This document shows, in pieces, positions 10,772 to 22,454 of a DNA stretch of 64,000 bases. Positions within the stretch are counted from its first letter, which is position 1. Each line of letters begins with the position of its first letter. The DNA comes from Scleroderma bovista. Its lineage: Eukaryota; Basidiomycota; Agaricomycetes; Boletales; Sclerodermataceae. A program made the position numbers and the translations under genes. The stretch is from the NCBI GenBank assembly GCA_037178675.1, contig JAYMGJ010000545.1, positions 1-64,000 on the forward strand, written 5' to 3'. The notes beneath the pieces are model-generated. The model was not told the origin of the DNA and searched no databases. It was given only the letters and a program-made list of their open reading frames with translations.

Positions 10772-12014
10772 TGTCAAGACCGGTTCTCCTCGACAATCTT
10801 ACTAGGAGGTCCAGAGGTGCAGGGAACTAATGAGGAGGTAAGTCCAGACACTAGTAGGTGCTAGTTAGTGCAGAGAGTCAAGTCCGGGTCAAACGAACAA
10901 AGTCCAGGAACTAGAGAAGCACAGGGAGTAAGTCTGGGTTTTTGCAGAGTAAGTCTGGACTGTGGGAAAGTGGTCCGGAGTTGAGTGCAGCTTGTCCGGA
11001 GTGAAGGACATCCCAGAGGTGGGATAAGTCCTGAGAGGTCTAGCATCGAGTCTGGGACAGAGGTGGCTTTTGCCCTTGTGCAAGTAGAAGACTTGCTAGG
11101 ATCGGACATAGGACCAAGGGGATGAGATAGGATGGAGGCTGGAGTTGGCTGGAGTTCAGGGATTAGGAGAGCATAGTGGGTAGTACAGAGTGGGGAGTAT
11201 CTTAGTCGAGATTTGATCTAAGGATCTACTAGGCCGGAGTACGGTAGTTTATATAGTAATGAGAACTAGGGTGAGTACATACAATGACAAGTAAACACCT
11301 TAGTTGGGACAAGGGATGGAGCAGAAGCAGACAGGAAAATAAACCAGGTACAAGAAAATAAAGCAGGGACAGGAAAATAAACTGGAGCGGAAGCAGAAAT
11401 GGGGAACTAGGATTACAGGGACGACGGAGCAGATGCAGGGACAAGTAGGTAAAGGGAACTAGGTTGGAAGAGGAAAAGTAAGGGTCAGAGGTGGACTATG
11501 TCCAGGACCGGAGGAAGTGGAACCGGAGGAAGTGCAAGAGCAGAGGGAGTGTACAAGCAGAGGGAGTGTACAAGCAGAGGGAGTGTACAGCTGGAGGAAG
11601 GGCAGAGTAGCTGGAGGAAGGTCCAGAGTTGGACATGGAAATGTCCAAGGCCATTGGTGGACCTGACAGAGGGAGTGGAGCGGAACAGGAGCAGACCTGA
11701 GCCAGAGTTGGATGTACCAGCCAAAGTTGGGCTACATTGCAGACAAGACCAAGGGAGTGGCCAGACTGAAACCGGAGTAGCGACAAGTGGTAGGTACAGG
11801 TTCAACATGGTGGAGTTAGACCGCAGATGTGTCTAGAGGAAGACAGGGGTTAGTCCTAAGGTGGAGATGGACGTAGTGACTGGAGTTGAGCTGGAGTGCA
11901 GCTATGGGGCTGGAGATGGCCGGACTAGATCCAGAGTTGCATCTATGCCTAAGGAGAGGTCAGGCAGGCCAGGGTTAGACCGGAGTTGTGACTGGGAAAA
12001 GTATGGATATGACA
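10772..12014 (-). mobile_element. Family-3 solo LTR inserted in the second KDZ gene
   Basis: TGTCAAGACCGGTTCTCC at the left and GTATGGATATGACA at the right (TG..CA). Flanks AAACC (10767-10771) and AAACA (12015-12019) are a near-perfect 5-bp duplication; removing the LTR and one copy rejoins the KDZ reading frame. Three other copies occur (19585, 45641, 60763) plus a tail at 62658. Promoter-like TATA sequence and similarity to the Family-1 LTR place its sense direction on the minus strand. It contains three 17-bp tandem units at 11542-11593. Confidence 0.85.
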
Positions 12015-12359
12015 AAACACTATTGTTCCTTCTTGAAGTTTTGGTCCCCATAAGTTCTTCCACCTCATGCTCCATTGCATCAACATCCTCTTGTCTAAGG
12101 AAGACAGTTGATGTTTGATTCAATGGATCATCTTGTTGACCACTACGATGTTTCTGAGTGAAGCAAGCATCTATACAGACAATTGCATCAACTGCATTGG
12201 CCTTGACAGAAGAGCTAAGCATAGAGTGAATCAACAGATAATCAGCTAAGAGTACAACTAACTCACCTATCTTGATTAATACCTTTCTATTTACAACACC
12301 CAAAGCATAATGGGCAGCGGTAACGCAAGTACTCAGAAGGCCACTTTCTTTGGTGGTTA
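12015..12359 (-). pseudogene. Second KDZ gene: middle exon block with a catalytic-region motif
   Basis: Between the two insertions the minus strand encodes TTKESGLLSTCVTAAHYA, then VCIDACFTQKHRSG, then FLRQEDVDAMEHEVEEL. IDACF is the family's first catalytic-Asp neighbourhood. The block is in frame with the upstream segment across the TTA site and with the downstream segment across the AAAC site, so the gene was readable when both elements landed. Confidence 0.75.
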
Positions 12360-13110
12360 CACTGCAAGCATTTGTGGATGTTTTGTGACAAAACATTGTA
12401 AAAAAAATAGAAGAAAGAGATACTCTTTTATTTGCAATTTTGTTTAACACAAAAGACAAATATTATACAACATAATCTTTGTCATTTTTATCTCAAGACA
12501 TGGTTTGAGACTATTTCTTATGTCAGGGCAGTAAAAAATTTAATCTTTTTCTTCTGCCTATCCTTTGCAAAACAAAATGAAGAAAACACAACATAACTTT
12601 CCTTGTATTTAGGGACTAAAAACCATAATGTTCTGTGAAAAAATATTGTGAATCACATACACTATATACTTAACAAAAAAAGCCTATAATCACAAGGTAT
12701 ATCCTAATAAATGCTACTCTAAATAAACATCCCTTGTTCTGGCCATAAACATTACATGCATAACATCATTTTATTGCACAAATCATCTTTAAAAAAACTC
12801 AACATGTTTTTGGCCAAAACATGGAGAATGCATTTTCAATGTTTTTTGTTGAAAAATGATATGGATACCTGTGAGACCTGACTATCTAAACATGGACTGC
12901 CTCAAACATGGTGGTGAGGAAGACACCTAGGTAGCTAGTGGAATAGTGATTGTTGTCATGCTGGTGGGTGGGGCTGTTGACATTTGTCAACAGGGGTGGT
13001 GGCAGTGGTGGTGCTGGTGTCAGGTGTCATTGTTGTGCTGATGCTGGAGGGACCATAGTTGTCATGCTGGTAGTGGGTAGGGCTGTTAAGTTGTCATTGC
13101 CTGGCTGGTG

Positions 13111-15029
13111 AGGCTTGTATATGCTGCAATACAATCATTTGTATCAAATATTGTTGCAGATGGAGGTGATGCTTACCCTCTGAAGAACCTCTGATGGATC
13201 TCCCCACAATGTTGTCAATCTTACTTGATAGACCCAATAGACTGGTGGGAGGGATGTGATACCCTCAGTGCACCTTCCTCACAATGTTGATTGGGCCCAT
13301 AGACTTCTGTCAGGGGCTCTCAACCATTTCGGGAATTGGCATTGGAAGAGGGCATATATTAGGTACATTGTCAGGTACACAAAAATTATTACATCTAAAG
13401 ACCATGGGAACACAAACAAACTGCTGCCAAAAGTGGTGCCATGCCACTGGTGTGTTACTGATCTTTCCTCAAGAGATCTGGGGGTCAGGTGTTGGCCTAG
13501 CATTAAGGCCAAGGTGCTATGTAGCATAGTTGTGCTTCCCAAAGATTAGAAAGGCTGAACAAATACTTAAGCATGAGACTGAAGGGTATGGTCAAAGACT
13601 GACTTAGTATGAGTGCAGACACAGTGAGGGGAAAAGGCACATTACATATGGTAAGAGTTCCCAAGATTGATTTAGCCATTGGCATTAAAGCTCCATGAAA
13701 AACTCTAGCTGGGAGTTATTGATGGAGTTATCTTTGATGTGCATCTCTCACTCATGATGACAACAATGATGGCAGTGGCCAGCCAACACCGCTATGACAA
13801 AAACCAACTTATGTGTTAATGTCAATGGCTCAACCACCTGTGAGCATGATGGCAAGTGCCAACACTACTCACTACAGACAACACCACTACTGTCCATGGC
13901 TGTTGATGTGGACAGCCTGACCACCACATGAGCATGCCAAGCATGAGTGCCACCACAGCTTATTGCTGATGACACCACTGCCCCAGCTATCAATAGAGTT
14001 CAGCACTACGATGACCATTGACATCTTTCAGCCCTGAGTTATTGACATGTTAATACTAACTAGTTAATAACGTGGGAGTTTTTCATGGAGCCATAATTGG
14101 CATTGTCCTCATGGTGAAGTAATGAGTAATGACTACAACTTGCTAACTCTGATGAGAAGTATAGTATTCACAATCACACTCAGTTAGGGAGTGGTACAGG
14201 TCAACTCATGGGTATCACCAGTCCTGACAGAACCCATGATCTGGCCAGGTTGCCAGTTATCTATATCCACAATCATGGCTACATGCCCACACCACCAATA
14301 CCATCAATACCACAGGTTACATCCACATCCACAGCCTTCTCCAGACAATTTTCAAATAACTCCAGACGTATTTCAGATTGAGCAGATACAGGACAAGCAC
14401 AGACAAAAGTCTGGTAATACTCATTATGGGAGACTGATATTAGACATATTTTCCACACTATTTTTAGAAAGTCAGGTCTCACAGATATCCATATCAACAC
14501 ATGTGATTTTTAAACCAAAAACATGAAAAATGCATTCTCCATGTTTTGGCCATAAACAGGACCATTAGTCATGTTATCGCTGTTGACAGCATTGTCTGGC
14601 ATGTGTGGGCTTTGGTGATGTTGTGACTCATCACCATCATCATTGATGTAGTACCAGGTACATGGGCATGGATGGATGTGCCTGGTGTACTACAAATATG
14701 TATGTTTGTGTTGCTATTGATGAACCTCAGTGAACATGACATACTCCAAAAAACACAGCCCTCACTGAGTCAGTTCATCCCTAGAAACTCCCTTGCCAAC
14801 ATACTCTATGTCATCACCTGCCTCATCTGCATCACCCCCCACACCAGCTGGCATCAAGGACCTTTTGGCCAAGATTGTGACAACCAGCTCTTAGTTAACT
14901 AACAACTGGCCTTCCAGCAGCAACCATTGCAGTGAACTTCCATAATCTTATTTGCCAGCTGTCATGATTCACACCATGTCTGTCCATGTATCTGACATCC
15001 CTTGTGCCCTCCACATGATGAAGATGTTG
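13111..15029. other. Central non-coding region of the long-TIR element
   Basis: No ORF with recognisable content. Short ORFs on both strands (for example 14191-14526 plus) are low-complexity. Around 14470-14560 a short stretch resembles the arm sequence near 12840-12890, suggesting internal duplication. Confidence 0.4.
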
Positions 15030-15091
15030 ATGGCCCTACCAGCTAGGCAATGACAACTTAACAGCCCTACCCACCATCGGCATGACAACTA

Positions 15092-15376
15092 TGTCGGAAA
15101 AAAGTTTTTTGGGTTGCTACTGGTTGTAAGCAATTGCAACTCCTAAATGTACAGGTGCCTTGCAATACTACCCGAAATTTACTGTAAGTAACTTGGAATA
15201 CCAGTCCAAATGAGGTTGCAATCAGGTTAGAATTTGGTTCCAAGCAATGGGCCTGAAATTGCAGCCCAATTTTTCCATTATAGTAAGGTGCCAAGCAAAA
15301 AATATGTAAATAAATGAGTCTAAATGGTGTCTAAATATGGTATGATTGCAACGGGGTGTTTGAAACTTCCAACATA
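15092..15376. mobile_element. Small insert in the right arm of the long-TIR element
   Basis: Comparing the two arms shows that this segment is absent from the left arm near 13050. It starts TCGGAAAAAAGTTTTTTGGG and ends with a degenerate inverse (GTTTGAAACTTCCAACA). TATG lies on both sides. It looks like a MITE of another family with a 3-4 bp target duplication; the exact edges are uncertain by a few bases. Confidence 0.55.
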
Positions 15377-16071
15377 TGGTCCCTCCAGCACTAGCACAAC
15401 AATGACAGCTGACACCAGCATCACCACTGCCACCACCCCTATTGACAAATGTCAACAGCCCCACCCACCAGCATGACAACAATCACTATTCCACTAGCTA
15501 CCTAGGTGTCTTCCTCACCACCATGTTTGAGGCAGTCCATGTTTAGATAGTCAGGTCTCACAGGTATCCATATCATTTTTCAACAAAAAACATTGAAAAT
15601 GCATTCTCCATGTTTTGGCCATAAACATGTTGAGTTTTTTTAAAGATGATTTGTGCAATAAAATGATGTTATGCATGTAATGTTTATGGCCAGAACAAGG
15701 GATGTTTATTTAGAGTAGCATTTATTAGGATATACCTTGTGATTATAGGCTTTTTTTGTTAAGTATATAGTGTATGTGATTCACAATATTTTTTCACAGA
15801 ACATTATGGTTTTTAGTCCCTAAATACAAGGAAAGTTATGTTGTGTTTTCTTCATTTTGTTTTGCAAAGGATAGGCAGAAGAAAAAGATTAAATTTTTTA
15901 CTGCCCTGACATAAGAAATAGTCTCAAACCATGTCTTGAGATAAAAATGACAAAGATTATGCTGTATAATATTTGTCTTTTGTGTTAAACAAAATTGCAA
16001 ATACAAGAGTATCTCTTTCTTCTATTTTTTTACAATGTTTTGTCACAAAACATCCACAAATGCTTGAAGTG

Positions 16072-16760
16072 TTAGGAACATTGGGGGAAAGAGTAGGGTA
16101 TGAGTTGCAGCTCAATGCAGGTAGACTGGAGTAGGCTTGAGTACATTGTTGAACATATTCATCTATTGTGATATCTAATATGCAGTACCAATGGTATGCA
16201 TTGCTAAATCTCCTTCGGATACCCTCCTATTCTTTTCATTAGCAAGTTAGTTAAGTATAACATAAAGTCCTACTTTTGCATCTACACTATACCCCATTCC
16301 TCTCAGATATGACTCAAGAGCCTCACACCAAGCTGAGGTATTTGGAGGTATATGCACAAGCAAGTGCTTGATGAAAGTCAAAACCTTGAGACTAACAGCA
16401 AGAGTAGGGGCAAGAGGTGCACATGGGAAGTAACCCATTTGAAGGAGTTGCAGTGCTGCTGGGGCACAAGAACACACCATAAGATCAATGGAGTGCATAT
16501 CTGATAGATGGTAAATACAATGTCCAAGGAAGGAAAGGAAACTTACTATCAAAGTTGATGCATAAAATCTTCAGGTGACAGCAGACACAATGGTTTTTGC
16601 ACATTAGGAGTTTTGGGGTGACATGGTCACATAGGTTCCTTGACAGTCATCGATACTTGAGGTATGGCTGTACAAGGGAGGGAATAATTTCATCGGACCA
16701 CCATTGCCACTGTCTCATTTTCTTGCAAGAGTTCCTGGATGGTGAAGAAAATGGGTCTTG
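16072..16760 (-). pseudogene. Second KDZ gene: N-terminal exon block
   Basis: Minus-strand blocks CKKMRQWQWWSDEIIPSLVQ (about 16735-16675) and, after a putative intron, DLMVCSCAPAALQLLQMGYF and LAPTLAVSLKVLTFIKHLL with PPNTSAWCEALESYL (16480-16310). This cysteine/Pro pattern is the CxC-like start of KDZ proteins. The reading continues to the TTA target at 16072. The true start codon was not determined; a Ser/Pro-rich open frame upstream (17279-16740) may be part of it. Confidence 0.6.
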
Positions 16761-18018
16761 ACTGACCTGAAGCCCATCTGTGAGGAGGTTGCCTTCGTGA
16801 AGCTCAGACCAGGGGCTAGGTGTGCCCTCAGAGTGGGGATAAGCATCAGCTGATGAGTTGCCAGCTGGGGTAGAGCTAGTTCGGGTTTGTTGTTCAGAGG
16901 GGAGATGGAGGTGTTGAGTAAAGGCACGATGGCCAGGCAGGGTCAAGAGGCACTCAATGGGAAGGTACAGTGAAGTTGTACCAGGAACACGGCAGATAGG
17001 TTTGATGGCATTACAATCAACAAGAATAGTGGGGTTGATTGAAGATAGGTCAGATGGGACCAAGGATGCAGAGGGGGCACAGGGTGCAGTGGCAGAGCAA
17101 GGTGCAGAGGGGGCATGAGGCGCAGCGGGGGTGCAGAACATGGACGTTGTGAGAGACAGAGATTGGGCGGAGGATACAGATGGGCTGGAGATGGACAGTG
17201 GATGTGCAGCCTGCGAAGATGGGTGGCACCTTGTGAACTGGGATGGCCAACGGAACGACATACTCATTGAAACTAGCACAGTGGATCAGCAAACTTAAAC
17301 TGAGTGAGACAGACCTAGCCAATTCAGAGACGAACCCACAGGACACCAAATCATGGTCTGACCAGTGCACAACACCAAATTGTCTCTGGTGATATCTGTA
17401 ACTCAGCCAGCTTTGAAAAGAGGACCAACCTTGAATAAAGAGCTTAAACAGGTATGAGAGACGGTGCACAGAGAAAAACAGGTGATTTCAGTGTGACAGA
17501 GGATACAATCGACATGGTTAAAGTGAAGTAAGAAGGGAGAAAGAAAAAGGGTAAATTATGTGAGCAACATGGAAGAAAAATCAACGACCCCCAACACTGA
17601 AGACAGGAGGGGGGGTTAGGGATGAGATGGCGGATGATGGGTGGTTGACCAAAACTGTCGAAGAATGATTGTGTGTAAAAATGTGCTAATTGTTTCTCAA
17701 CTACCCAGACACGTGTGGTGACTGCCGATGGCAGGAGAGCGGCTTCCAGATCTACGGGGAAAGCAGGCCAAGCTGAAAGGATAACACAAAATGTCTCTTC
17801 TCTTGTGACTCGTGCGAAGCCATGCCTTCATTCTTGATTGGGAACTGCTCTACACAGATGGTCAACTCCAAATCACCAGGAAAAATCTATAAAAATAGTG
17901 AAGTTCACACCACATTTATTACTGATAAACTTACCTGTTGGATTCGGTCAAGATGATCATTGTTTGGGTCCGACCAAATTTGAGGACATAGCAGGCGATC
18001 AAGTGCAACCAGTTCGAA
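16761..18018. other. Weakly supported interval between KDZ gene and next gene
   Basis: Minus frame 17279-16740 is open but low-complexity (Ser, Pro, Ala rich); it may be the N-terminus of the KDZ gene or chance. From 17300 to 18000 I see no gene, RNA or repeat. Confidence 0.3.
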
Positions 18019-19584
18019 TCAGAAGTTGTGCTCATAAAGGTCCCAAAGGATCTTCCCCTTTGTGATCCAGTCAAGTGTGCCCAATGAGGCGAGATTCAAG
18101 GTGAGATCCCGAAACTGTACCTCCGAAGGTTTTTCATGGGTAGTCTTGATGAAGGACAGACCAAAGATGTCGGCTGATGCTTGCAACTGCTGACCAGAGT
18201 GACTGGAAGCAAAGGTGGTGGGAATCAAGTTCAAGAAATCATGCCAAGAGCGTGGGGGGACAGGAGACGGATCAGATGCCGACAAGCATGTGATCCAGGC
18301 CAACTGAGACACAAGCCAATTATGAATATACCTCTCTTTATGCTCAGCCAAATCACCTCTCACAAATAAAGCTGGATGAGGGAAGAAGTAGGCCATCTTG
18401 GGTGCATTGGCACGAATCCGATTGGCATTCTTGTCAACATCCTGGAGTGTGGCATTCCAACTGAACATGAATGGAGGCACCGCCGGGTTGGTAGGGTCTT
18501 CCCACAACTCAGTGTTGGTGTTAACTATTCTGGGCTTCTTGCTGCCCCCAACAACAGGTGATTGAGTGTCTAAACTGGGTCAATAATTAAAAATGTAGAG
18601 TAATGATGTACTTACAGGGTTCTTGATGAGCATTGGACTTTTTTTGTGTCCTTGAAGGACCAATAGCTCTCCTTGTGGAATTAACAGGAGTCGACACTGA
18701 TCTTGAACTATTGGTATCATCAATGTCATACGTTGGCGGAGGATCAAATTGTTGAAGTCCAACTGTTGGACCGTGCCATGTCTGCCAATGCCATGACTCC
18801 CCTGCATAGTACCACCTGCTGTCCCATTTGAGGATCTGGCCAACAGAAAACTCCTGTGGCTCCATAACAATATCCAAGGGGTGGGTGATTTCAACTATCT
18901 TATGCACGTTGATGTCATTGGGGATGGTAGACCATTTTCAAATTAACCAAACCAGGATGCGTGACTCAAAGAGAGTTTGACAGTCATCAAAATCCATGGT
19001 GAAAACACCCATCCAGCGACCAAAAGCCGGAACAAAGTCGGCAGAAGGTGGAATGAGTGACGTCTCCAAATATTCGAGCATGGTGAAGGCATCGAGGCAG
19101 ACGCACTGGAAAAGTGTTACAAGCAAGACAGTATCACAGAATGTGAATGGCAGTCACTGATGGAGAAGTGAATAATCAGCAAACATGTCAGAAACAACTT
19201 CCTCAAGGCTCCAAGCCTTTTGTGCCATCTCAGAGCCCCAAACTCTGGACATACAAATTTGGAACATGCCAAGTGCTCTAAATTCACAGAATACCAAGAA
19301 AAAGTCACATACCTTCAGGCACATCAGGCATCGATGGCAGGACCACATCCATGCTTCCAGTTGGAGTGGGCCATTGTACTTGAGGGTCTCCTTCACCCAT
19401 TTCTGACCCCGTTCGTCCAGGCGCTTGTAAATGGCCTTCAGCCACTCCCATTTCGTCTCATGGATTCACCCAAGCTTGAACGAAGACCCTTTTTCGAGCA
19501 CAAAATTGCTTGACGATCAACTTATGTCCCACCACATCATACTGCACACTGGGTTGTGTCAATAGACTGACTGTCAAGGGACAC
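18019..19584 (-). pseudogene. Unknown mushroom multi-exon gene, downstream half
   Basis: Minus-strand exons encode EWMW-type text: WVKETLKYNGPLQLEAWMWS (about 19400-19340), FTMLEYLETSLIPPSADF and FGRWMGVFTMDFDDC (19095-18975), ITHPLDIVMEPQEFSVGQIL (18900-18840), PAVPPFMFSWNATLQDVDKN (18490-18430) and a terminal block ending KGKILWDLYEHNF at 18019. Putative introns separate the exons. I associate these phrases with a large family of uncharacterised Agaricomycete proteins; no domain function is known to me. The gene continues to the right of the nested LTR block (23127-23890). Confidence 0.55.
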
Positions 19585-21666
19585 TGTCAAGACCGGTTCT
19601 CCTCAATGATCTTACTAGGAGGTCCAGAGGTGCAGGGAACTAATGAGGAGGTAAGTCCAGACACTAGTAGGTGCTAGTTAGTGTGGAGAGTCAAGTCTGG
19701 GTCAAACAAACGAAGTCCGGGCACTAGAGAAGCACAGGGAGTAAGTCTGGGTTTTTGTGGAGTAAGTCCAGACCGTGGGAAAGTGGTCCAGAGTTGAGCG
19801 CAGCTTGTCCTGAGCGAAGGACATCCCAGAGGTGGGATAAGTCCTGAAGGTCTAGCATCAAGTCTGGGACAGAGGTGGCTTTTGCCCTTGTGCGAGTAGG
19901 AGACTTGCTAGGATTGGACATAGGACCAAGAGGATGAGATAGGACAAAGGCCGGAGTTGGCCGGATTTCAGGAGTGCAGATGAACAGATGGATTAGGAGA
20001 GCATAGTGGGTAGTACAGAGTGGGGAGTATCTTAGTCAAGATTTGATCTAAGGAAACTACTAGGCCAGAGTATAGTAGTTTATATAGTAACGAGACTAGA
20101 GGTGAGTATATATGGTGACAAGTAAACACATTAGTTGGGACAAGGGATGGAGGAGAAATGGACAGGAAAATAAAGCAGGTACAGGAAAATAAACCGGAGT
20201 GGGAGCAGACACGGGGAACTAGAATTACAGGGACGACAGAGCAGATGCAGGGACAAGTGAAGTAAAGGCTAGGTTGGAAGAGGACAGGTAAGGGTCAGAG
20301 GTGGACTTAACTAATGTTAAGTCCAGAGCAATGCCCAATGACCGGAGGAAGTGCAAGAGCGGAGAGAGTGTACAAGCAGAGGGAGTGTACAAGCAGAGGG
20401 AGTGTACAAGCAGAGGGAGTGTACAGCTGGAGGAAGGGCGGAGTAGCCGGGGGAAGGTCCAGAGTTGGACATGGAAATGTCCAAGGTCATTGGTGGACCT
20501 ATCAGGGGAAGCAGAGCGGAACAGGAGCAGACCTGAGCCAGAGTTGGATGTACCAGCCAGAGTTGGGCTACGTTGCAGACAAGACCAAGGGAGTGGCCGG
20601 ACTGAAACCGGAGTAGTGACTAATGGTAGGAACAGGTCCCACATGGAGGAGTTAGACCACAGATCTGTCTGTAGGAAGACAGGGGTTTAGTCCTAAGGCA
20701 GAGATGGACATAGTGACTGGTGTGAGTCAAAGTGTGGATTTGGGTCAGAGTAATAACCCAAACACAACACCAACAAAGGACTATGAAAAATGTGCGAGTA
20801 GTGGTTTACCTCCACGGTGTCCAGAGAGGATGTGCTGAGGAGGGAGGAAGGGGATCTACACCAACAGGGTGATGCAGATGATGATGCAGGATACTCCTGG
20901 GGTACGGGAGCAATAGATGACGAAGGGGATAGGGGTCTAGACTCTTTCTAAAGCCTAGGAAGTGTCAAAGTGGGGATTGAGGTGACTGGGACTGAAGTAG
21001 CAATACTACACCTAGAGGTTGGTGCAGCAAAGGGGCAAGGGGGCTCCTGATGTCCAGAAGCAATGGGATATGAAGGATAGACAGGCTAGACTCCGCTTGA
21101 GCCTAGAGAAATACTTGGACTTGAATAGATTGAATAAAACTTGAATATCAGAGTCTTTAGACCTTCACTGAAGCCTACAAGACTCAAAGAGCTGAGGGGA
21201 TACTGACTGAGAGAGTCTGAGAGAGGGATAATTTCATGCAATTTGGTCTCTCCTCACTGGGCTGAGCCCAGGGGTTTAAATACATGGGGGGGCACAGCAT
21301 TAAAGTACAAAAAGAGAAGGGAGTAAGCAGAATTTGTCAAGGATTGGTAAGGGATTGGTAAGAGCTTTGTAAGGGGTTTGTAAGCGATCAGTAAGCAAGG
21401 GATAAGCAGGAATGAGTAAGCATAGGAAGCATGAATAAGCTGCTGAGTAAAGGAATGAGTAAGCTGCATGACAAGATTGATTGGTAAGGGAGTGAGTCAT
21501 CAGCTGAGTAATATACCAAAAATGCGAAAGGGATAGAGTAATACTGATGACAAGAGAGCATCAGTAAGCAAGGGATGAGTCACTGCACAGCAGAAGGAGT
21601 CATTGATGCACAGCCTAAGAAGTTTGATGGGGGGCTGTGTACCATCAGGAATTTGATGGGACAACA

Positions 21667-21839
21667 TGTTGAGTGGTGTAATCTCAGCACCTCACCTCAC
21701 TAGTTCTCAAGCTAGTACTTGGGTTAAACCCCCCAAGTAAGCCATGTACCCTTGACCATATAGCTCAGTGGTTAGAGCACCTGGTATAGACCTAGGAGGT
21801 CTAGGGTTCAATTCCCTGTCTGGTCACATTACTTTTAAT
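21667..21839 (+). mobile_element. 173-bp SINE-like insert with a tRNA-like domain
   Basis: Copy A lacks this segment: its site reads the reverse of GGGACAACAATGGGG at about 1495-1510. Here ACAACA is present on both sides (21661-21666 and 21840-21845), a 6-bp duplication. The segment contains a tRNA-like region at 21754-21826 but no recognisable coding sequence. The tRNA part sits near the right end rather than the 5' end, which is unusual for a SINE if it is read in the plus direction. Confidence 0.75.
21754..21826 (+). tRNA. tRNA-like sequence (SINE-derived, probably non-functional)
   Basis: Acceptor stem GACCATA/TCTGGTC pairs 6 of 7. The D arm TAGCTCAGTGGTTAGAGC has a perfect 4-bp stem and an A box. 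The anticodon arm CCTGG-TATAGAC-CTAGG has a G-T pair. The T arm TAGGG-TTCAATT-CCCTG has a B box. Position 33 of the anticodon loop is A rather than the near-universal T, and the whole lies in a duplicated insert, so I favour a tRNA-derived SINE over a working tRNA gene. The nominal anticodon would be TAG. Confidence 0.55.
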
Positions 21840-22061
21840 ACAACAATGGGGAAGATCTGAGATAAACAGGGGGATTGATCCGAGACAAAACAGTCACAAG
21901 AAGGGTACCAGGGGTCCAGAGGTCTTTTGGGGGGTCAGCATACACTAAGGTATAGTGCACCGCTGAAGCACAACCATGGGCTCCCTTGATGAGCTCTGTT
22001 CTGGGAAAGAACGACAGAGGGTTCTTCTTCCTAATAACACTATAAAGTGGGGGCATAACTG

Positions 22062-22454
22062 TCATGGTGCTGGGGGACATCGTCTGAAAGTAGGGAAGCA
22101 GATAGAGTATTGAATTTGATGCATCCAGGGAAGCGAGACGAACGACAGAGCAAGATGGACATGGCAAGTATCTGGGAGGAAGGGACCATAGGCTGAGGGC
22201 TCAGGGGACACAGAGACGACCAGAGAAGACTTCTCAAGCTTGACAATGGACCTAAGATGACCAAAGTATGTCCTTGATGCAGGACTGACAAGGAGAACAT
22301 GCTGACCGAGAACGAGAGGGACTGAGGGAGCAGGCTGGGAAGATATGTGCCAGGCAGTGCATGGGAACTCTGGGAGAGGCTGTCCTAAGAGCAGGACATA
22401 GTGGAGATCTGCAGCAATAGCGGAGAAATGATCCAGAGAAAATACGGACTCCAT
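22062..22454 (-). CDS. U3-embedded ORF in LTR copy B
   Basis: 130 codons, the same start (MESVFSLDHF) and stop position as the ORF at 882-1274 in copy A, with a few substitutions (LPWMHQIQ here, LPWMRRIQ there). It is open despite two insertions elsewhere in the nest. No recognised domain. Confidence 0.4.
   Translation of the reverse strand: MESVFSLDHFSAIAADLHYVLLLGQPLPEFPCTAWHISSQPAPSVPLVLGQHVLLVSPASRTYFGHLRSIVKLEKSSLVVSVSPEPSAYGPFLPDTCHVHLALSFVSLPWMHQIQYSICFPTFRRCPPAP

Larger units (their letters stand above)
12360..16071. mobile_element. 3.7-kb DNA element with very long TIRs (PIF/Harbinger-like)
   Basis: Ends are CACTGCAAGCATTTG and its imperfect inverse, flanked by TTA (12357-12359 and 16072-16074), a 3-bp duplication typical of PIF/Harbinger. 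The inverted arms match for about 700 bases (12360-13110 versus 15030-16071), the right arm being interrupted by a 285-bp insert at 15092-15376. The central 1.9 kb is rich in CA/TG dinucleotides and holds no transposase that I can recognise, so it is non-autonomous. The outer about 230 bases match the MITEs at 35913-36636 and 47028-47748, defining one family. It disrupts the second KDZ gene. Confidence 0.8.

Noticed and set aside
11229..11836. ORFs on both strands in the Family-3 LTR
   Set aside because: Frames are not preserved among the four copies and include the 17-bp tandem units; treated as non-coding LTR.
17050..17469. Minus-strand ORF with CASCPLCTLLCHCTLC-like cysteine repeats as a zinc protein
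   Set aside because: Generated by a GCAGAGGGGGC-like low-complexity tract; no conserved spacing or splice context.
21754..21826. Functional nuclear tRNA gene
   Set aside because: Position 33 is A, one acceptor mismatch, and the sequence is part of a duplicated insert with target-site duplication.
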